Part shown: positions 1-8,841 of the stretch, piece by piece
Numbering within the stretch: position 1 is the first letter of the stretch
How the letters are laid out: every line of letters begins with the position of its first letter
Assembly (NCBI GenBank): GCA_002439165.1
Contig: DJTE01000041.1
Coordinates: 1 to 64,000, forward strand
Source of the DNA: Chryseobacterium indologenes
Lineage (GTDB): Bacteria; Bacteroidota; Bacteroidia; Flavobacteriales; Weeksellaceae
Direction of reading: 5' to 3'
Length of the DNA stretch: 64,000 nucleotides
Program-made: the position numbers and the translations under genes
The notes under the pieces: model-generated
Told to the model about the DNA's origin: nothing
The model's database searches: none
Seen by the model: the letters and a program-made list of their open reading frames with translations, nothing else

Positions 1-409
1 AATACTATTTATTTTATCATTTCCATATTTTCTCAATTTTACAAGAGAAATTTTCTCTCTTTGGCAAAGCTATGGCTTCAAAGCGACAGAACGTGTCGTG
101 TTTTTTGAAAAAATAGATTTTTAGCTTTTAAAGATTATTATCAACCCGTAACCTAATAGATGCTTGCAGGCAGAATTGTAATATGAATGTGACTCTATTC
201 TTCTGATTTTAAATGGTGAAAAGACGGATATTGTCAAAGAAATCGTCAAAAATAAATGCAAATTTTTCCGGTATTCAACTAAATAAACCCTGATTCAATC
301 GGGGTTTTATTTTTATTGTGTCATTTTGTCACATTTTTTTGAATGGTATAGATATTGAGAAATTGAGAGTGTAAATTAAAATATAAAAATTAGAAAAATT
401 AAAAATATT
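1..409. other. Intergenic region upstream of dnaK with a possible gene remnant
   Basis: No complete gene is visible. A short open frame at 182-286 has no start codon and is preceded by an in-frame TAA at 179-181. It ends exactly where a strong hairpin terminator begins, so it may be the tail of a decayed gene. A weaker hairpin (CGACA/TGTCG, 84-98) followed by a T run lies further upstream. The last 80 bases before dnaK are very AT-rich and I could not place a convincing TTG/TAnnTTTG promoter there. Confidence 0.45.
285..317 (+). terminator. Rho-independent terminator upstream of dnaK
   Basis: An AAACCC arm and a GGGGTTT arm flank a short loop containing GATT/AATC, followed by TTTTATTTTTATT. 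It would end plus-strand transcription arriving from the left and isolate dnaK. Confidence 0.7.
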
Positions 410-2311
410 ATGAGTAAAATAATTGGAATTGACTTAGGAACGACCAACTCTTGTGTTGCTGTAATGGAGGGTAAAGACCCTGTTGTTATTCCTAACGCTG
501 AAGGTAAGAGAACAACACCTTCTATCGTAGCATTTACAGAAGATGGTGAAAGAAAAGTGGGAGATCCTGCAAAAAGACAGGCTGTAACGAATCCAAAGAA
601 AACTGTATACTCTATCAAAAGATTTATCGGAACTCATTTTAAAGAAGATGCCAAAGAAATCTCAAGAGTGCCTTATGAAGTAGTAGCAGGACCGAATGAT
701 ACCGTAAAAGTAAAAATCGACGACAGAGAATATACTCCACAGGAAATTTCTGCAATGACTCTTCAGAAAATGAAGAAAACTGCGGAAGATTATCTTGGAC
801 AGGAAGTAACAAGAGCGGTAATCACTGTTCCGGCATACTTCAACGATGCGCAGAGACAGGCTACTAAAGAAGCCGGTGAAATTGCCGGTCTTAAAGTGGA
901 AAGAATTATCAACGAACCTACGGCTGCTGCTTTGGCTTATGGTCTTGATAAAAATCATAAAGATCAGAAAATCGCAGTATATGACCTTGGTGGTGGTACT
1001 TTCGATATCTCTATCCTTGATTTGGGAGACGGTGTATTTGAAGTATTGTCTACCAACGGTGATACTCACTTAGGGGGTGATGACTTTGATGATGTGATCA
1101 TTAACTGGATGGCAGATGAATTCAAAGCTGAAGAAGGAGTAGATTTAAAAACTGATGCTATCGCTCTTCAAAGATTGAAAGAAGCTGCTGAAAAAGCAAA
1201 AATCGAATTATCTTCTTCTCCTCAGACTGAAATCAACCTTCCTTATATCACGGCTACGGCTACGGGACCTAAGCACCTGGTGAAGACTTTAACTAAAGCT
1301 AAATTCGAGCAGTTATCCGCTGATCTGGTAAGAAGATCTATGGAGCCGGTTGCCAAAGCGCTGAAAGATGCAGGTCTGTCTACTTCAGATATCGACGAGG
1401 TAATTCTGGTTGGTGGTTCTACAAGAATCCCGATCATTCAGGAAGAAGTGGAAAAATTCTTTGGTAAAAAACCGTCTAAAGGGGTAAACCCGGATGAAGT
1501 TGTAGCTATTGGTGCAGCAATCCAGGGGGGGGTATTGACAGGGGATGTAAAAGATGTATTGCTTCTTGACGTTACTCCGCTTTCTTTAGGTATTGAAACA
1601 ATGGGTTCTGTATTCACAAAATTAATTGAAGCGAATACCACCATTCCGACTAAAAAGTCTGAAGTATTCTCTACTGCTTCTGACAACCAGCCGGCTGTAA
1701 GCATCAGAGTAGGACAGGGGGAAAGACCAATGTTCAACGATAACAAAGAAATCGGTAGATTCGATCTTGCAGATATTCCACCGGCACCAAGAGGAGTTCC
1801 TCAGATTGAAGTAACTTTCGATATTGATGCTAACGGTATCTTAAGTGTATCTGCTAAAGATAAAGGAACAGGTAAAGAGCAGACGATCAAAATTCAGGCT
1901 TCTTCAGGTCTTTCTGATGAAGAAATCGAAAGAATGAAGAAAGAAGCTCAGGAAAACTCTGCTGCTGATGCCAAGAGAAAAGAAGAAGTTGAAATCTTCA
2001 ACAAAGCTGACGGATTGATCTTCCAGACTGAAAAACAATTGAAAGAATTCGGTGAAAAACTTTCTGCTGATAAAAAAGCAGCTATCGAAACAGCTCACGC
2101 AGAATTGAAAACGGCTTTCGAAGCTAAAAATGCTGATGACGTAAAAGCTAAAACTGAAGCGTTAGATGCAGTATGGATGGCGGCTTCTGAAGAATTGTAC
2201 GCAGCTGGCCAACAGCCGGGAGCTGATGCAGGTGCCGGAGCTCAAAACCCTGGAGGTAACACCGCAGGAGGTGAAGATGTACAGGATGCTGACTTCGAAG
2301 AAGTGAAATAA
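410..2311 (+). CDS. dnaK: Molecular chaperone DnaK (Hsp70)
   Basis: This is a full-length 633-residue Hsp70, a cytosolic ATP-dependent chaperone working with DnaJ and GrpE in protein folding and stress response. The N-terminus carries the phosphate-1 motif IGIDLGTTNSCVAV, followed by the nucleotide-binding signatures YDLGGGTFDISIL and VGGSTRIP. The substrate-binding domain begins after the linker DVLLLDVTPLSLGIE. The C-terminus ends in a Gly/Ala-rich tail with the acidic EEVK ending common in bacterial DnaK. The gene stands alone between two terminators; no grpE or dnaJ is adjacent. Identification is certain. Confidence 0.99.
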   Translation: MSKIIGIDLGTTNSCVAVMEGKDPVVIPNAEGKRTTPSIVAFTEDGERKVGDPAKRQAVTNPKKTVYSIKRFIGTHFKEDAKEISRVPYEVVAGPNDTVKVKIDDREYTPQEISAMTLQKMKKTAEDYLGQEVTRAVITVPAYFNDAQRQATKEAGEIAGLKVERIINEPTAAALAYGLDKNHKDQKIAVYDLGGGTFDISILDLGDGVFEVLSTNGDTHLGGDDFDDVIINWMADEFKAEEGVDLKTDAIALQRLKEAAEKAKIELSSSPQTEINLPYITATATGPKHLVKTLTKAKFEQLSADLVRRSMEPVAKALKDAGLSTSDIDEVILVGGSTRIPIIQEEVEKFFGKKPSKGVNPDEVVAIGAAIQGGVLTGDVKDVLLLDVTPLSLGIETMGSVFTKLIEANTTIPTKKSEVFSTASDNQPAVSIRVGQGERPMFNDNKEIGRFDLADIPPAPRGVPQIEVTFDIDANGILSVSAKDKGTGKEQTIKIQASSGLSDEEIERMKKEAQENSAADAKRKEEVEIFNKADGLIFQTEKQLKEFGEKLSADKKAAIETAHAELKTAFEAKNADDVKAKTEALDAVWMAASEELYAAGQQPGADAGAGAQNPGGNTAGGEDVQDADFEEVK

Positions 2312-2339
2312 AAAGCAAACAGCATATCGCTAAATATCA

Positions 2340-2370
2340 GAAAACCGTGGTACAGCCACGGTTTTCTTTA
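2340..2370 (+). terminator. Terminator after dnaK
   Basis: A perfect stem AAAACCGTGG / CCACGGTTTT with a TACAG loop is followed by CTTTATTTT. It lies 29 bases after the dnaK stop. The A-run on the other side means it may also serve the convergent minus-strand gene ending at 2390. Confidence 0.85.
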
Positions 2371-2389
2371 TTTTAAAAAATATCAATCA

Positions 2390-3379
2390 TTATTTATTCC
2401 GCCATTCTCTGGCCAGTTTTTTATTTTTTTCTGTGCCTAATCCTTCCTGATACATTTTGGCTATATACCCTTTAGCTATATTTTTAGTCTCTGCATCTCC
2501 ATTTTCATAAGATCCCTTAAACCATTTCATCGACTTTTCATAATCCTGTTTCATATAATATAAATGCCCTATGATATGCATGCTGTAAAAATTGGGGGTG
2601 AAATTTTTGTCCAGTGCTTTCTCAAACCAGCTGAGCGATTGATCATAATCCTGCTGTACACCCAATCCGGAATAATACATAACCCCTAATGAACATATGG
2701 AATTGCCATCGTCTTTCATGGCCGCTTTCTCAAACCATTTTTTAGCTTCAGAATATTTTTTGGCATCATAATGTAACATTCCAAGATTATTCATGGCAGT
2801 CCTGATTTTTCTTTCGGCCGGTATTGTATACCATTTCTGAGCCTGTTCAAGATTTTTTTCCACTCCTTTTCCTTCTGCATAATAATATCCTATATAAGTC
2901 ATTGTATATAGATTTCCTTTTTCAGCTGCCTTTTTAGAATAATCAAAAGATTGTCCGTAGTCTTTATCATTAAAATATTTTGCAGCCAGCTTGGCATCAG
3001 GGTCTTCAAATTTTATATTGGCAGAGTTCACATATTTCTCAATCGTATGTATCTCCCGGAACTTGTCGGTATCTATATTCTTTGCCCTGGAAGCATATTG
3101 CATGTATTTTTTTATCTGTGCATTCATAGTCTGTAATTCCTGGCTGTCCGGTGTCTGATAATCCATTACTTTATCCAGGCAGATTATAAACAGATATGAA
3201 ACTTTTGGTGTCCATTTTCCCAGGAGCTTTTCTGCTTCTGCAAGATGTGTGACCGCTTTCGGATAAGCTTCTTCGGCAAAGGCTTCTTCCGCCATTTCAT
3301 ATTCCAGCCTTGCTTTCAGGTCATTTTGTGAGAAAACCAGTACAGGAATCAGCAAAAGTAAGAACGGTAGTATTTTCAT
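2390..3379 (-). CDS. Secreted Sel1-like (TPR) repeat protein
   Basis: This 329-residue protein has a signal peptide (MKILPFLLLLIPVLVFSQ) and is probably periplasmic. Its C-terminal half holds Sel1-like repeats, seen as recurring pieces such as GYYYAEGKGVEKNLEQAQKW, LGVMYYSGLGVQQDYDQSL and AKMYQEGLGTEKN. Sel1 repeats are alpha-solenoid protein-interaction units; no enzymatic motif is visible. It is the last gene of a three-gene operon, 4 bases after the gene at 3384-4250. Its first ~60 residues closely resemble that neighbour (signal peptide, then ND-KA--EYE-AE-AF), so the two are paralogs at their N-termini. The exact role is unknown. Confidence 0.85.
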   Translation of the reverse strand: MKILPFLLLLIPVLVFSQNDLKARLEYEMAEEAFAEEAYPKAVTHLAEAEKLLGKWTPKVSYLFIICLDKVMDYQTPDSQELQTMNAQIKKYMQYASRAKNIDTDKFREIHTIEKYVNSANIKFEDPDAKLAAKYFNDKDYGQSFDYSKKAAEKGNLYTMTYIGYYYAEGKGVEKNLEQAQKWYTIPAERKIRTAMNNLGMLHYDAKKYSEAKKWFEKAAMKDDGNSICSLGVMYYSGLGVQQDYDQSLSWFEKALDKNFTPNFYSMHIIGHLYYMKQDYEKSMKWFKGSYENGDAETKNIAKGYIAKMYQEGLGTEKNKKLAREWRNK

Positions 3380-3383
3380 AGTA

Positions 3384-4250
3384 TTAATTTATCATGACAA
3401 AAGCCGTATTATATGCGGAGAACGCAGCATCTTTTCCGGTAGAATCCTGTAAACCCCAGATCTGGAAAACAACAGTTTTACCATTTTTCTTCCAGGTGTA
3501 TTCTATCGATTTTTCTTTTTCATCGGTTTGCGGTTTAAATCCGAATTTTTTGGTATACTCCTCAATAACAGGCTGATATATCTGTTGGATGGAGGAAATA
3601 CTGACATTGCCCTTATACCGGCTGTAATCATATGTAAACATATATCCTTTTACTACATCTTTGTCATTCAGCAGAACAGCAGTAAGGTCAAAACCGTATT
3701 TACCCATCGGGAAAAGATGGTATCCAAAATAATCATGGGGCTTTTTAGGCTTTTTCGGACGGGCTTTAAAAAATTTTGATTCTTTATGTTTTTCCTTCAG
3801 TTCATCTATATTTACATCAAGTTCCCAGTCTTTGAAAGAAAAGTTTTGGAATGCCGATTCTTTATTCCGGGTATCTTTCATTTCATTGACAACAGCTTCT
3901 TTCTCCGAATCCAGCCTTTTATATATTTTGTAGATTTCTCCTTTCTTCTCTTCTGAGAAAGGCTTATACCCCGGTGATTTTTCAAATTTTTCAATCGTTT
4001 TTTTTACTGTGGAAAAATAGGCGGTATCTTTTCTGGCCAGTTCTCTTTCTGCTAAAATCTGCAGATAAAGAATTTTGGCATTTTCTTTTTTCAGGATTTT
4101 TTTTGCTTCTTCAAGATGAGAAAGCGTTTTGGTAAAATCTCCCGAAGCAAAAGCAGTTTCTGCATCTTCATATTCTATTTTGGCCTTTGTATCATTCTGC
4201 GGGAAAGCCAATACAGAAATAAAAAGGAATAAAAAAGGCAGTATGTTCAT
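3384..4250 (-). CDS. Secreted hypothetical protein, N-terminal paralog of the Sel1-repeat neighbour
   Basis: This 288-residue protein has a signal peptide (MNILPFLFLFISVLAFPQ). Residues ~20-60 form a TPR-like helical segment (KAKIEYEDAETAFASGDFTK) matching the start of the downstream Sel1 protein. The C-terminal ~170 residues are different and not repeat-like, with DYFGYHLFPMGKYGFDLTAV and a C-terminal beta-rich region ending near NTAFVMIN. I do not recognise that domain. The gene lies 12 bases after the upstream gene and 4 before the next. The pair looks like a duplication in which one copy acquired a different C-terminal module. Confidence 0.75.
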   Translation of the reverse strand: MNILPFLFLFISVLAFPQNDTKAKIEYEDAETAFASGDFTKTLSHLEEAKKILKKENAKILYLQILAERELARKDTAYFSTVKKTIEKFEKSPGYKPFSEEKKGEIYKIYKRLDSEKEAVVNEMKDTRNKESAFQNFSFKDWELDVNIDELKEKHKESKFFKARPKKPKKPHDYFGYHLFPMGKYGFDLTAVLLNDKDVVKGYMFTYDYSRYKGNVSISSIQQIYQPVIEEYTKKFGFKPQTDEKEKSIEYTWKKNGKTVVFQIWGLQDSTGKDAAFSAYNTAFVMIN

Positions 4251-4262
4251 GATTAGTTTTTT

Positions 4263-5939
4263 TTAATTATTCCAGAAATCATCAGTTTTTGTTTTCGTAG
4301 TTTCCTTTTTGGGGGCCGTTTTTCCAGTTTCCCAAAAATCACCGGAAGAAGTTTTGTTTGTTTTATCCGCGGCTTTCCCTTTGTATTCAATACCAACGGT
4401 TTTCATTTCAGCTTTTGCCGAAAGGTTGATAAGGCTCTGTCTCATCTTATCTGCCAGGTCTTTTTGAGTGTAATATCCCATCAGGGTTATTTGCGGGGTT
4501 TTGGTCCTGGCTTTAATTTCGTTGACCAGAGAATTTTTAAACGGCCAGGTTCCATCGCTGTACTGTGCAACGGGATATACATTGGTGATATAAATTTCCG
4601 GTTTATCGGCTTCCATATCATTCTGGTTGAAGTAATACGCAAAACAGTAGACTTCAGGCTGTTTTATATTGTGTCTGGAGAGTGGTGTTCCGCCATCGGG
4701 AAACTCAGAAAAAAGTTTCTGTCTCAGTTCCAGCAAAGCTGCTTTTCTTTTGGTTTCAAATTCAAGAAGATATTGCCTCCTTTGTTTTTCCAGTTTTTCT
4801 CTTGCTTCTCTTTTCTGTTTTTCACCATTATTGAACAGGCTTGCTGCCAGGCCTGCAAATTCGCCAATTGCCTGTCCGGAGGCCGTTCCGTTATTAAAAA
4901 GTAAATTGGCTCCCTGTTTTACCGATTCATCTGCGGCTTCTTTCCATTCGTTTACAGACTGGTTTATAGAAGAGTATTTCTGGTTGAAGTCTCTCTCCAG
5001 TTCTTCAACAGATGAATAATTTCCTGAAAGACTTGAATTTTCTTCTATATTTTCCCGCAAAGACCGGGCATTTTGCTGTGCATAAAAAGTGGTGTTGAAA
5101 TTATTTTGCCAGGCATCCATCTTCCTGTTGGATTCTTCTCTTCTTTTTTCACCTTCTTCCATGATGCCGTTGATTTTTCCTATGTATTCTTTATCTTTCC
5201 TGGCTTTTTTTTCTGCCGCAGTTTCAGCTTTGGACGTAGTTTTATTGGAAGATTGGGCGGGGGATTTATCATTCCGTAAATCATCATCAGAAGCCGGGGA
5301 TTTGCTTATGGATTTTTGTTTCTTACCGGAAGATTTTTGATTCTGCACCGTTTTTTCCGGCTCTTCTTTTTTTATGTTTTTCGATTCCTCTTCTTTTTGT
5401 TTACGGAGATATCTTTCTATGGCAGCGTGGGCATCGCCTCCATCAAAGGAGATACTCTTCGCGGTAAAATCCACTTTTGTGTCGGAATCAGCCCAGTTTT
5501 TGGGAATATTGGATGAAACTTCGGTATTGTTTCCTCCTGCCAGCCCGGAATTATCCAGGTAGCCGCCTATGAAAATTTCTACATTTTTGGTAATCCGGGG
5601 AGGGTTCAGTGATGGATTGTATACCTCCAGAATACCGCTTACCGATTTAATCTTCACATTTCTGAGCTCAGGAATCATATTGGACATATATGTTTTTCCT
5701 TTGTAGAAGTAGATGACTTCCTGAGAAGTAGACCAAACGGATGCTTTATAACCGGCATATAGATTTCCGTAAGCAGGGATCACTCTGTAATTAATATCAA
5801 AAGTTATAGAGGCAGGTCCGTTTTTATCACCGAAAGCATTGGAATAAGTTGATTTTACCTTTCCTGTAATTTCATTTTTCTGAGAAAAGACCTTTATAGA
5901 TATTAAAAATATAATAATACAGCTAACTATCTTTTTCAT
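4263..5939 (-). CDS. Large secreted hypothetical protein with a charged coiled-coil middle
   Basis: The 558-residue product has a signal peptide (MKKIVSCIIIFLISIKVFSQ). Residues ~20-170 look beta-rich. Residues ~180-270 are a low-complexity Lys/Glu/Ser segment, and residues ~270-420 contain long charged helices (GEKQKREAREKLEKQRRQYL). The C-terminus is globular and ends in a repeated motif: SGDFWETGKTAPKK and later TDDFWNN, so a DFW box occurs twice. It is the first gene of the operon with the two TPR-like secreted proteins. No known domain was recognised; a scaffold or envelope-associated role is only a guess. Confidence 0.7.
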   Translation of the reverse strand: MKKIVSCIIIFLISIKVFSQKNEITGKVKSTYSNAFGDKNGPASITFDINYRVIPAYGNLYAGYKASVWSTSQEVIYFYKGKTYMSNMIPELRNVKIKSVSGILEVYNPSLNPPRITKNVEIFIGGYLDNSGLAGGNNTEVSSNIPKNWADSDTKVDFTAKSISFDGGDAHAAIERYLRKQKEEESKNIKKEEPEKTVQNQKSSGKKQKSISKSPASDDDLRNDKSPAQSSNKTTSKAETAAEKKARKDKEYIGKINGIMEEGEKRREESNRKMDAWQNNFNTTFYAQQNARSLRENIEENSSLSGNYSSVEELERDFNQKYSSINQSVNEWKEAADESVKQGANLLFNNGTASGQAIGEFAGLAASLFNNGEKQKREAREKLEKQRRQYLLEFETKRKAALLELRQKLFSEFPDGGTPLSRHNIKQPEVYCFAYYFNQNDMEADKPEIYITNVYPVAQYSDGTWPFKNSLVNEIKARTKTPQITLMGYYTQKDLADKMRQSLINLSAKAEMKTVGIEYKGKAADKTNKTSSGDFWETGKTAPKKETTKTKTDDFWNN

Positions 5940-6136
5940 TTTCAGAATTTATATGATACAAAATTCAGGAATCGGCATTTTTTTTCAAATACCGCAATCG
6001 TGGTATTTTTAAGTACGGTCAATCAACTTTATAGCAGGCTGAAAAAATGATGATAAAACTTTATCTCTTTTTCAAAAGATCCGGTTATTTGCCGTGATTG
6101 GGCTTTTTTTCCGATCTTTATCAAAATATTAAAACG

Positions 6137-7099
6137 ATGAAACTGAATTTCAGCAGAATGCTTTTCGGGCTTATGGTGCTTTGCAGCGTTCTGGCCCATG
6201 CCCAGAAAAATGCGGAGAATATCGAGGGAGTTTATAAAGCCAAAGGGGCCGCTTTTGTCATCAATAAAAATAAAACGTTTCTCGTCATAGCCTACGGAAC
6301 ATTGATAAAAGGAACCTGGAGCATTGAAAAAGATCTCGTTTATTTAAAACCTCAAAATCCGGATGCCAAATTCTATGTCTATGCAAGGAAAAATCCTTCC
6401 GTTAAAACAGGAATGCGCGTCAGCTTCATGGGAGATGGTATCGGAAACGGAATTGTAGTGGGGGAATTTCCCAATAAAATGCAGCCGCTTTTTAATGAGA
6501 ATGCCAATTGCTTTGATTATCCCAATGTTCATCTGTTTAAAGAAAAACCGGCAGCCATTACTTTACTGGAAGAACAGAATTACGAAAATGAAAGGGGAGT
6601 GGATATCCCCAGACTGATGTATAATTTTCCGACCGGAGATTACAACGATTTTATTGTTCAGCATATGCAGGACAGCCTGTATCATTCCGATTTTGTTTTC
6701 AAAATAACGAAAAACGGTTTATCCGATCCGGAGGATGCTTCAGGAAAGGCTTTCAGAAAATCTACCGTAAAAGAAGCATTTTCTGATCAAGAAGAACTGA
6801 AATTTATCGAGGGAGCTTTCAACCGGGCTTTTGCAGCAGATTATAAACTGGTCAACAACGCTTATAATACCCATGATGATATGGACCGGGAAATAAATAT
6901 TGAACACTACAAGTACGATAAAATAAAGAACATATATGTAAATCCGGCTGTACCGGCAAAACAGCTGGACTACAACAGTAAAGATTACCATTACCAGGAT
7001 GTCCTGATGAAATTTGACCGGATCACGGGAACCTCACAGCCACAGGTAACCGTAAAAAAAATATCCGCTCCTGTTTTTACTGCTGATTGTGACAGGTAA
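6137..7099 (+). CDS. Secreted hypothetical protein
   Basis: I chose ATG 6137 because it opens a clean signal peptide (MKLNFSRMLFGLMVLCSVLAHAQ). The frame stays open 39 bases further upstream, but that extension would put charged residues before the signal. The mature protein is about 297 residues. Its first third looks like a small beta-barrel or lipocalin-like fold (EGVYKAKGAAFVINKNKTFLVIAYGTLIKGTW), but no family was identified. It is divergent from the 5939-2390 operon and convergent with susD, which ends across a shared terminator. Confidence 0.7.
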   Translation: MKLNFSRMLFGLMVLCSVLAHAQKNAENIEGVYKAKGAAFVINKNKTFLVIAYGTLIKGTWSIEKDLVYLKPQNPDAKFYVYARKNPSVKTGMRVSFMGDGIGNGIVVGEFPNKMQPLFNENANCFDYPNVHLFKEKPAAITLLEEQNYENERGVDIPRLMYNFPTGDYNDFIVQHMQDSLYHSDFVFKITKNGLSDPEDASGKAFRKSTVKEAFSDQEELKFIEGAFNRAFAADYKLVNNAYNTHDDMDREINIEHYKYDKIKNIYVNPAVPAKQLDYNSKDYHYQDVLMKFDRITGTSQPQVTVKKISAPVFTADCDR

Positions 7100-7164
7100 G
7101 GAAGTCACTCATCGGAACAAATGTCAGTAAACATATACGAAATTTAACCGATGCAGGTTTCTGC

Positions 7165-7197
7165 AAAAAAAGACACCCGGATAACCAGGTGTCTTTT
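7165..7197. terminator. Bidirectional terminator between convergent genes
   Basis: A stem AAAAGACACC / GGTGTCTTTT with a ten-base loop has A/T runs on both sides. It lies between the plus-strand gene ending at 7099 and susD ending at 7221 on the minus strand. Confidence 0.85.
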
Positions 7198-7220
7198 CTA
7201 TGAATGTTAAAGGGTATCAG

Positions 7221-8834
7221 TTAATAACCGTCGTTCTGTACCAGGTTGGGGTTGGCGGTAATATCTGCGGAAGGAAGCGGGAAAATATTGTATTTTTCTG
7301 CAATTCCTTTTCCGGCCTGGGTATTTCCTTTCCAGCTCCAGGTATAATCCGCTCCGGTAAACTTACTGAAACGGATCAGATCGGTTCTTCTCACAAGTTC
7401 CCATGAAAGTTCCCTTGATCTTTCGTCCAGCATGAAATTCAGGTTCAGATCGGATGCGGTAATAGCTCCGTTACCGTTATTGTAAGCTCTGTTTCTTACG
7501 ACATTCACGTAGTTAAGAGCTGTGGAAGTATTTCCTGTTCTTAAATAGGCCTCAGCAGCGGTAAGGTAGGCTTCGGAAAGACGGAACATCGGGAAATCGG
7601 TATCTACATAAGCCGCATCAGAACCGGCAGTTCCGCTTTTGGTGACATTTCTCCATTTGGTAAAGGCGTATCCGTCCTGGAAAGTTCCCGGTAGAGCGGC
7701 AATATCTTTTTTATGACCGATGTTGAAGAACAGTGCTCTGCTGTCATTCTTGGCAAAAGCATTAGGATCCGCGGTATTGAAATTCTGATCCGCTGTCTGG
7801 AACCTGTTGACAAATTCCGGGCGTACGCGGATATTTCCCCATCCTCCGGCAATACCCATATTCAGGTAAGTAAGCATGGTTCCTCCGGTCTGTGCCAGTA
7901 CAAAAAATGTGGTTCCTCCGTATGTTTTGGAATGGATACCGTCCATATTCAGAGACCAGATGATCTCCGGCGAAGTATGGTTGTCTGCCAGGAAGTTGTA
8001 CAGATATTTTGGAGAAAGGCTGTAATGGCTGCTGATTACCTTCTCCGAATATTCAGCGGCTTTTGCCCATTGGGCAGACCCTGTATACACCTGGGCATTC
8101 AGATAAAGTCTTGATAAAAGAAAATCGGCGGCGGTTTTATCCACTCTTCCGTATTCATTGGATGTGGGAAGGGCTGTTTCAATTTCTTTAAGTTCATTTT
8201 CCACATAGCTGTACAGATCCGTTCTTGAAATCTGCTTGGGAAGGAACTGAGGATCCAGTTTGTCAGCATCCGTTACAAATGGAACTTTTCCATAGGTATC
8301 CAGAAGTACCCAGTAGGAATAGGCTCTCAGGAAACGGGCCTCAGCACGGAAGTAGCTTACCTGCTGCCTGAAATCAGGATCGTTGTGGCCTCTTTCTGCA
8401 AGTTTGCTGTCTGTGGTCTGCCTTAAAAATTCGTTGGTATATCCGATGATCTGGTATAACCTGGCGTAATATCCGTTCAGAATGGCGGTATTGGAATCCC
8501 AGGTATTGGTGGCAAGCTGCCTTAAACCGTTGGTTTGTGAACCCATAATAGCTTCATCAGTGGTAAGGATCTGGATATAGAAGGCAAGACGGATGAATGA
8601 GCTGTATCCTTCATCAAAGTTCCCCATATCCGGATCTCCGGTAGGACCTTCCTGTCCGCTGAGACATAAGGCAGCATAACATTTGGCCAGGACCCCCTTG
8701 TAATTGGCAGGATCTGAATAAATCTGCTCTCCGGTTACCATATTCGGGTCAATAGGAGCGGTATCCAGGTCATTTACACATGATCCCGCTGTAAAAAGAA
8801 GCAGTATAAACGGCAGTATATATAAACGTTTCAT
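7221..8834 (-). CDS. SusD/RagB-type nutrient-binding outer-membrane lipoprotein
   Basis: This 537-residue protein is the surface lipoprotein lid that pairs with a SusC-type TonB-dependent transporter. ATG 8834 gives a lipoprotein signal (MKRLYILPFILLLFTAGSC) with the lipobox Cys at residue 19, followed by NDLDTAPIDPN as in SusD homologs. Typical family pieces are RFLRAYSYWVLLDTYGKVPFV, the TPR helices AADFLLSRLYLNAQVY, and the C-terminal LDERSRELSWELVRRTDLIRF. The substrate cannot be told from sequence. It follows susC by 7 bases on the same strand and should be co-transcribed with it. The frame is intact although its partner susC is frameshifted. Confidence 0.95.
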   Translation of the reverse strand: MKRLYILPFILLLFTAGSCVNDLDTAPIDPNMVTGEQIYSDPANYKGVLAKCYAALCLSGQEGPTGDPDMGNFDEGYSSFIRLAFYIQILTTDEAIMGSQTNGLRQLATNTWDSNTAILNGYYARLYQIIGYTNEFLRQTTDSKLAERGHNDPDFRQQVSYFRAEARFLRAYSYWVLLDTYGKVPFVTDADKLDPQFLPKQISRTDLYSYVENELKEIETALPTSNEYGRVDKTAADFLLSRLYLNAQVYTGSAQWAKAAEYSEKVISSHYSLSPKYLYNFLADNHTSPEIIWSLNMDGIHSKTYGGTTFFVLAQTGGTMLTYLNMGIAGGWGNIRVRPEFVNRFQTADQNFNTADPNAFAKNDSRALFFNIGHKKDIAALPGTFQDGYAFTKWRNVTKSGTAGSDAAYVDTDFPMFRLSEAYLTAAEAYLRTGNTSTALNYVNVVRNRAYNNGNGAITASDLNLNFMLDERSRELSWELVRRTDLIRFSKFTGADYTWSWKGNTQAGKGIAEKYNIFPLPSADITANPNLVQNDGY

Positions 8835-8841
8835 TATGATA

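Noticed and set aside
410..1073. Short frames overlapping dnaK on both strands
   Set aside because: Shadows of the strongly coding dnaK frame.
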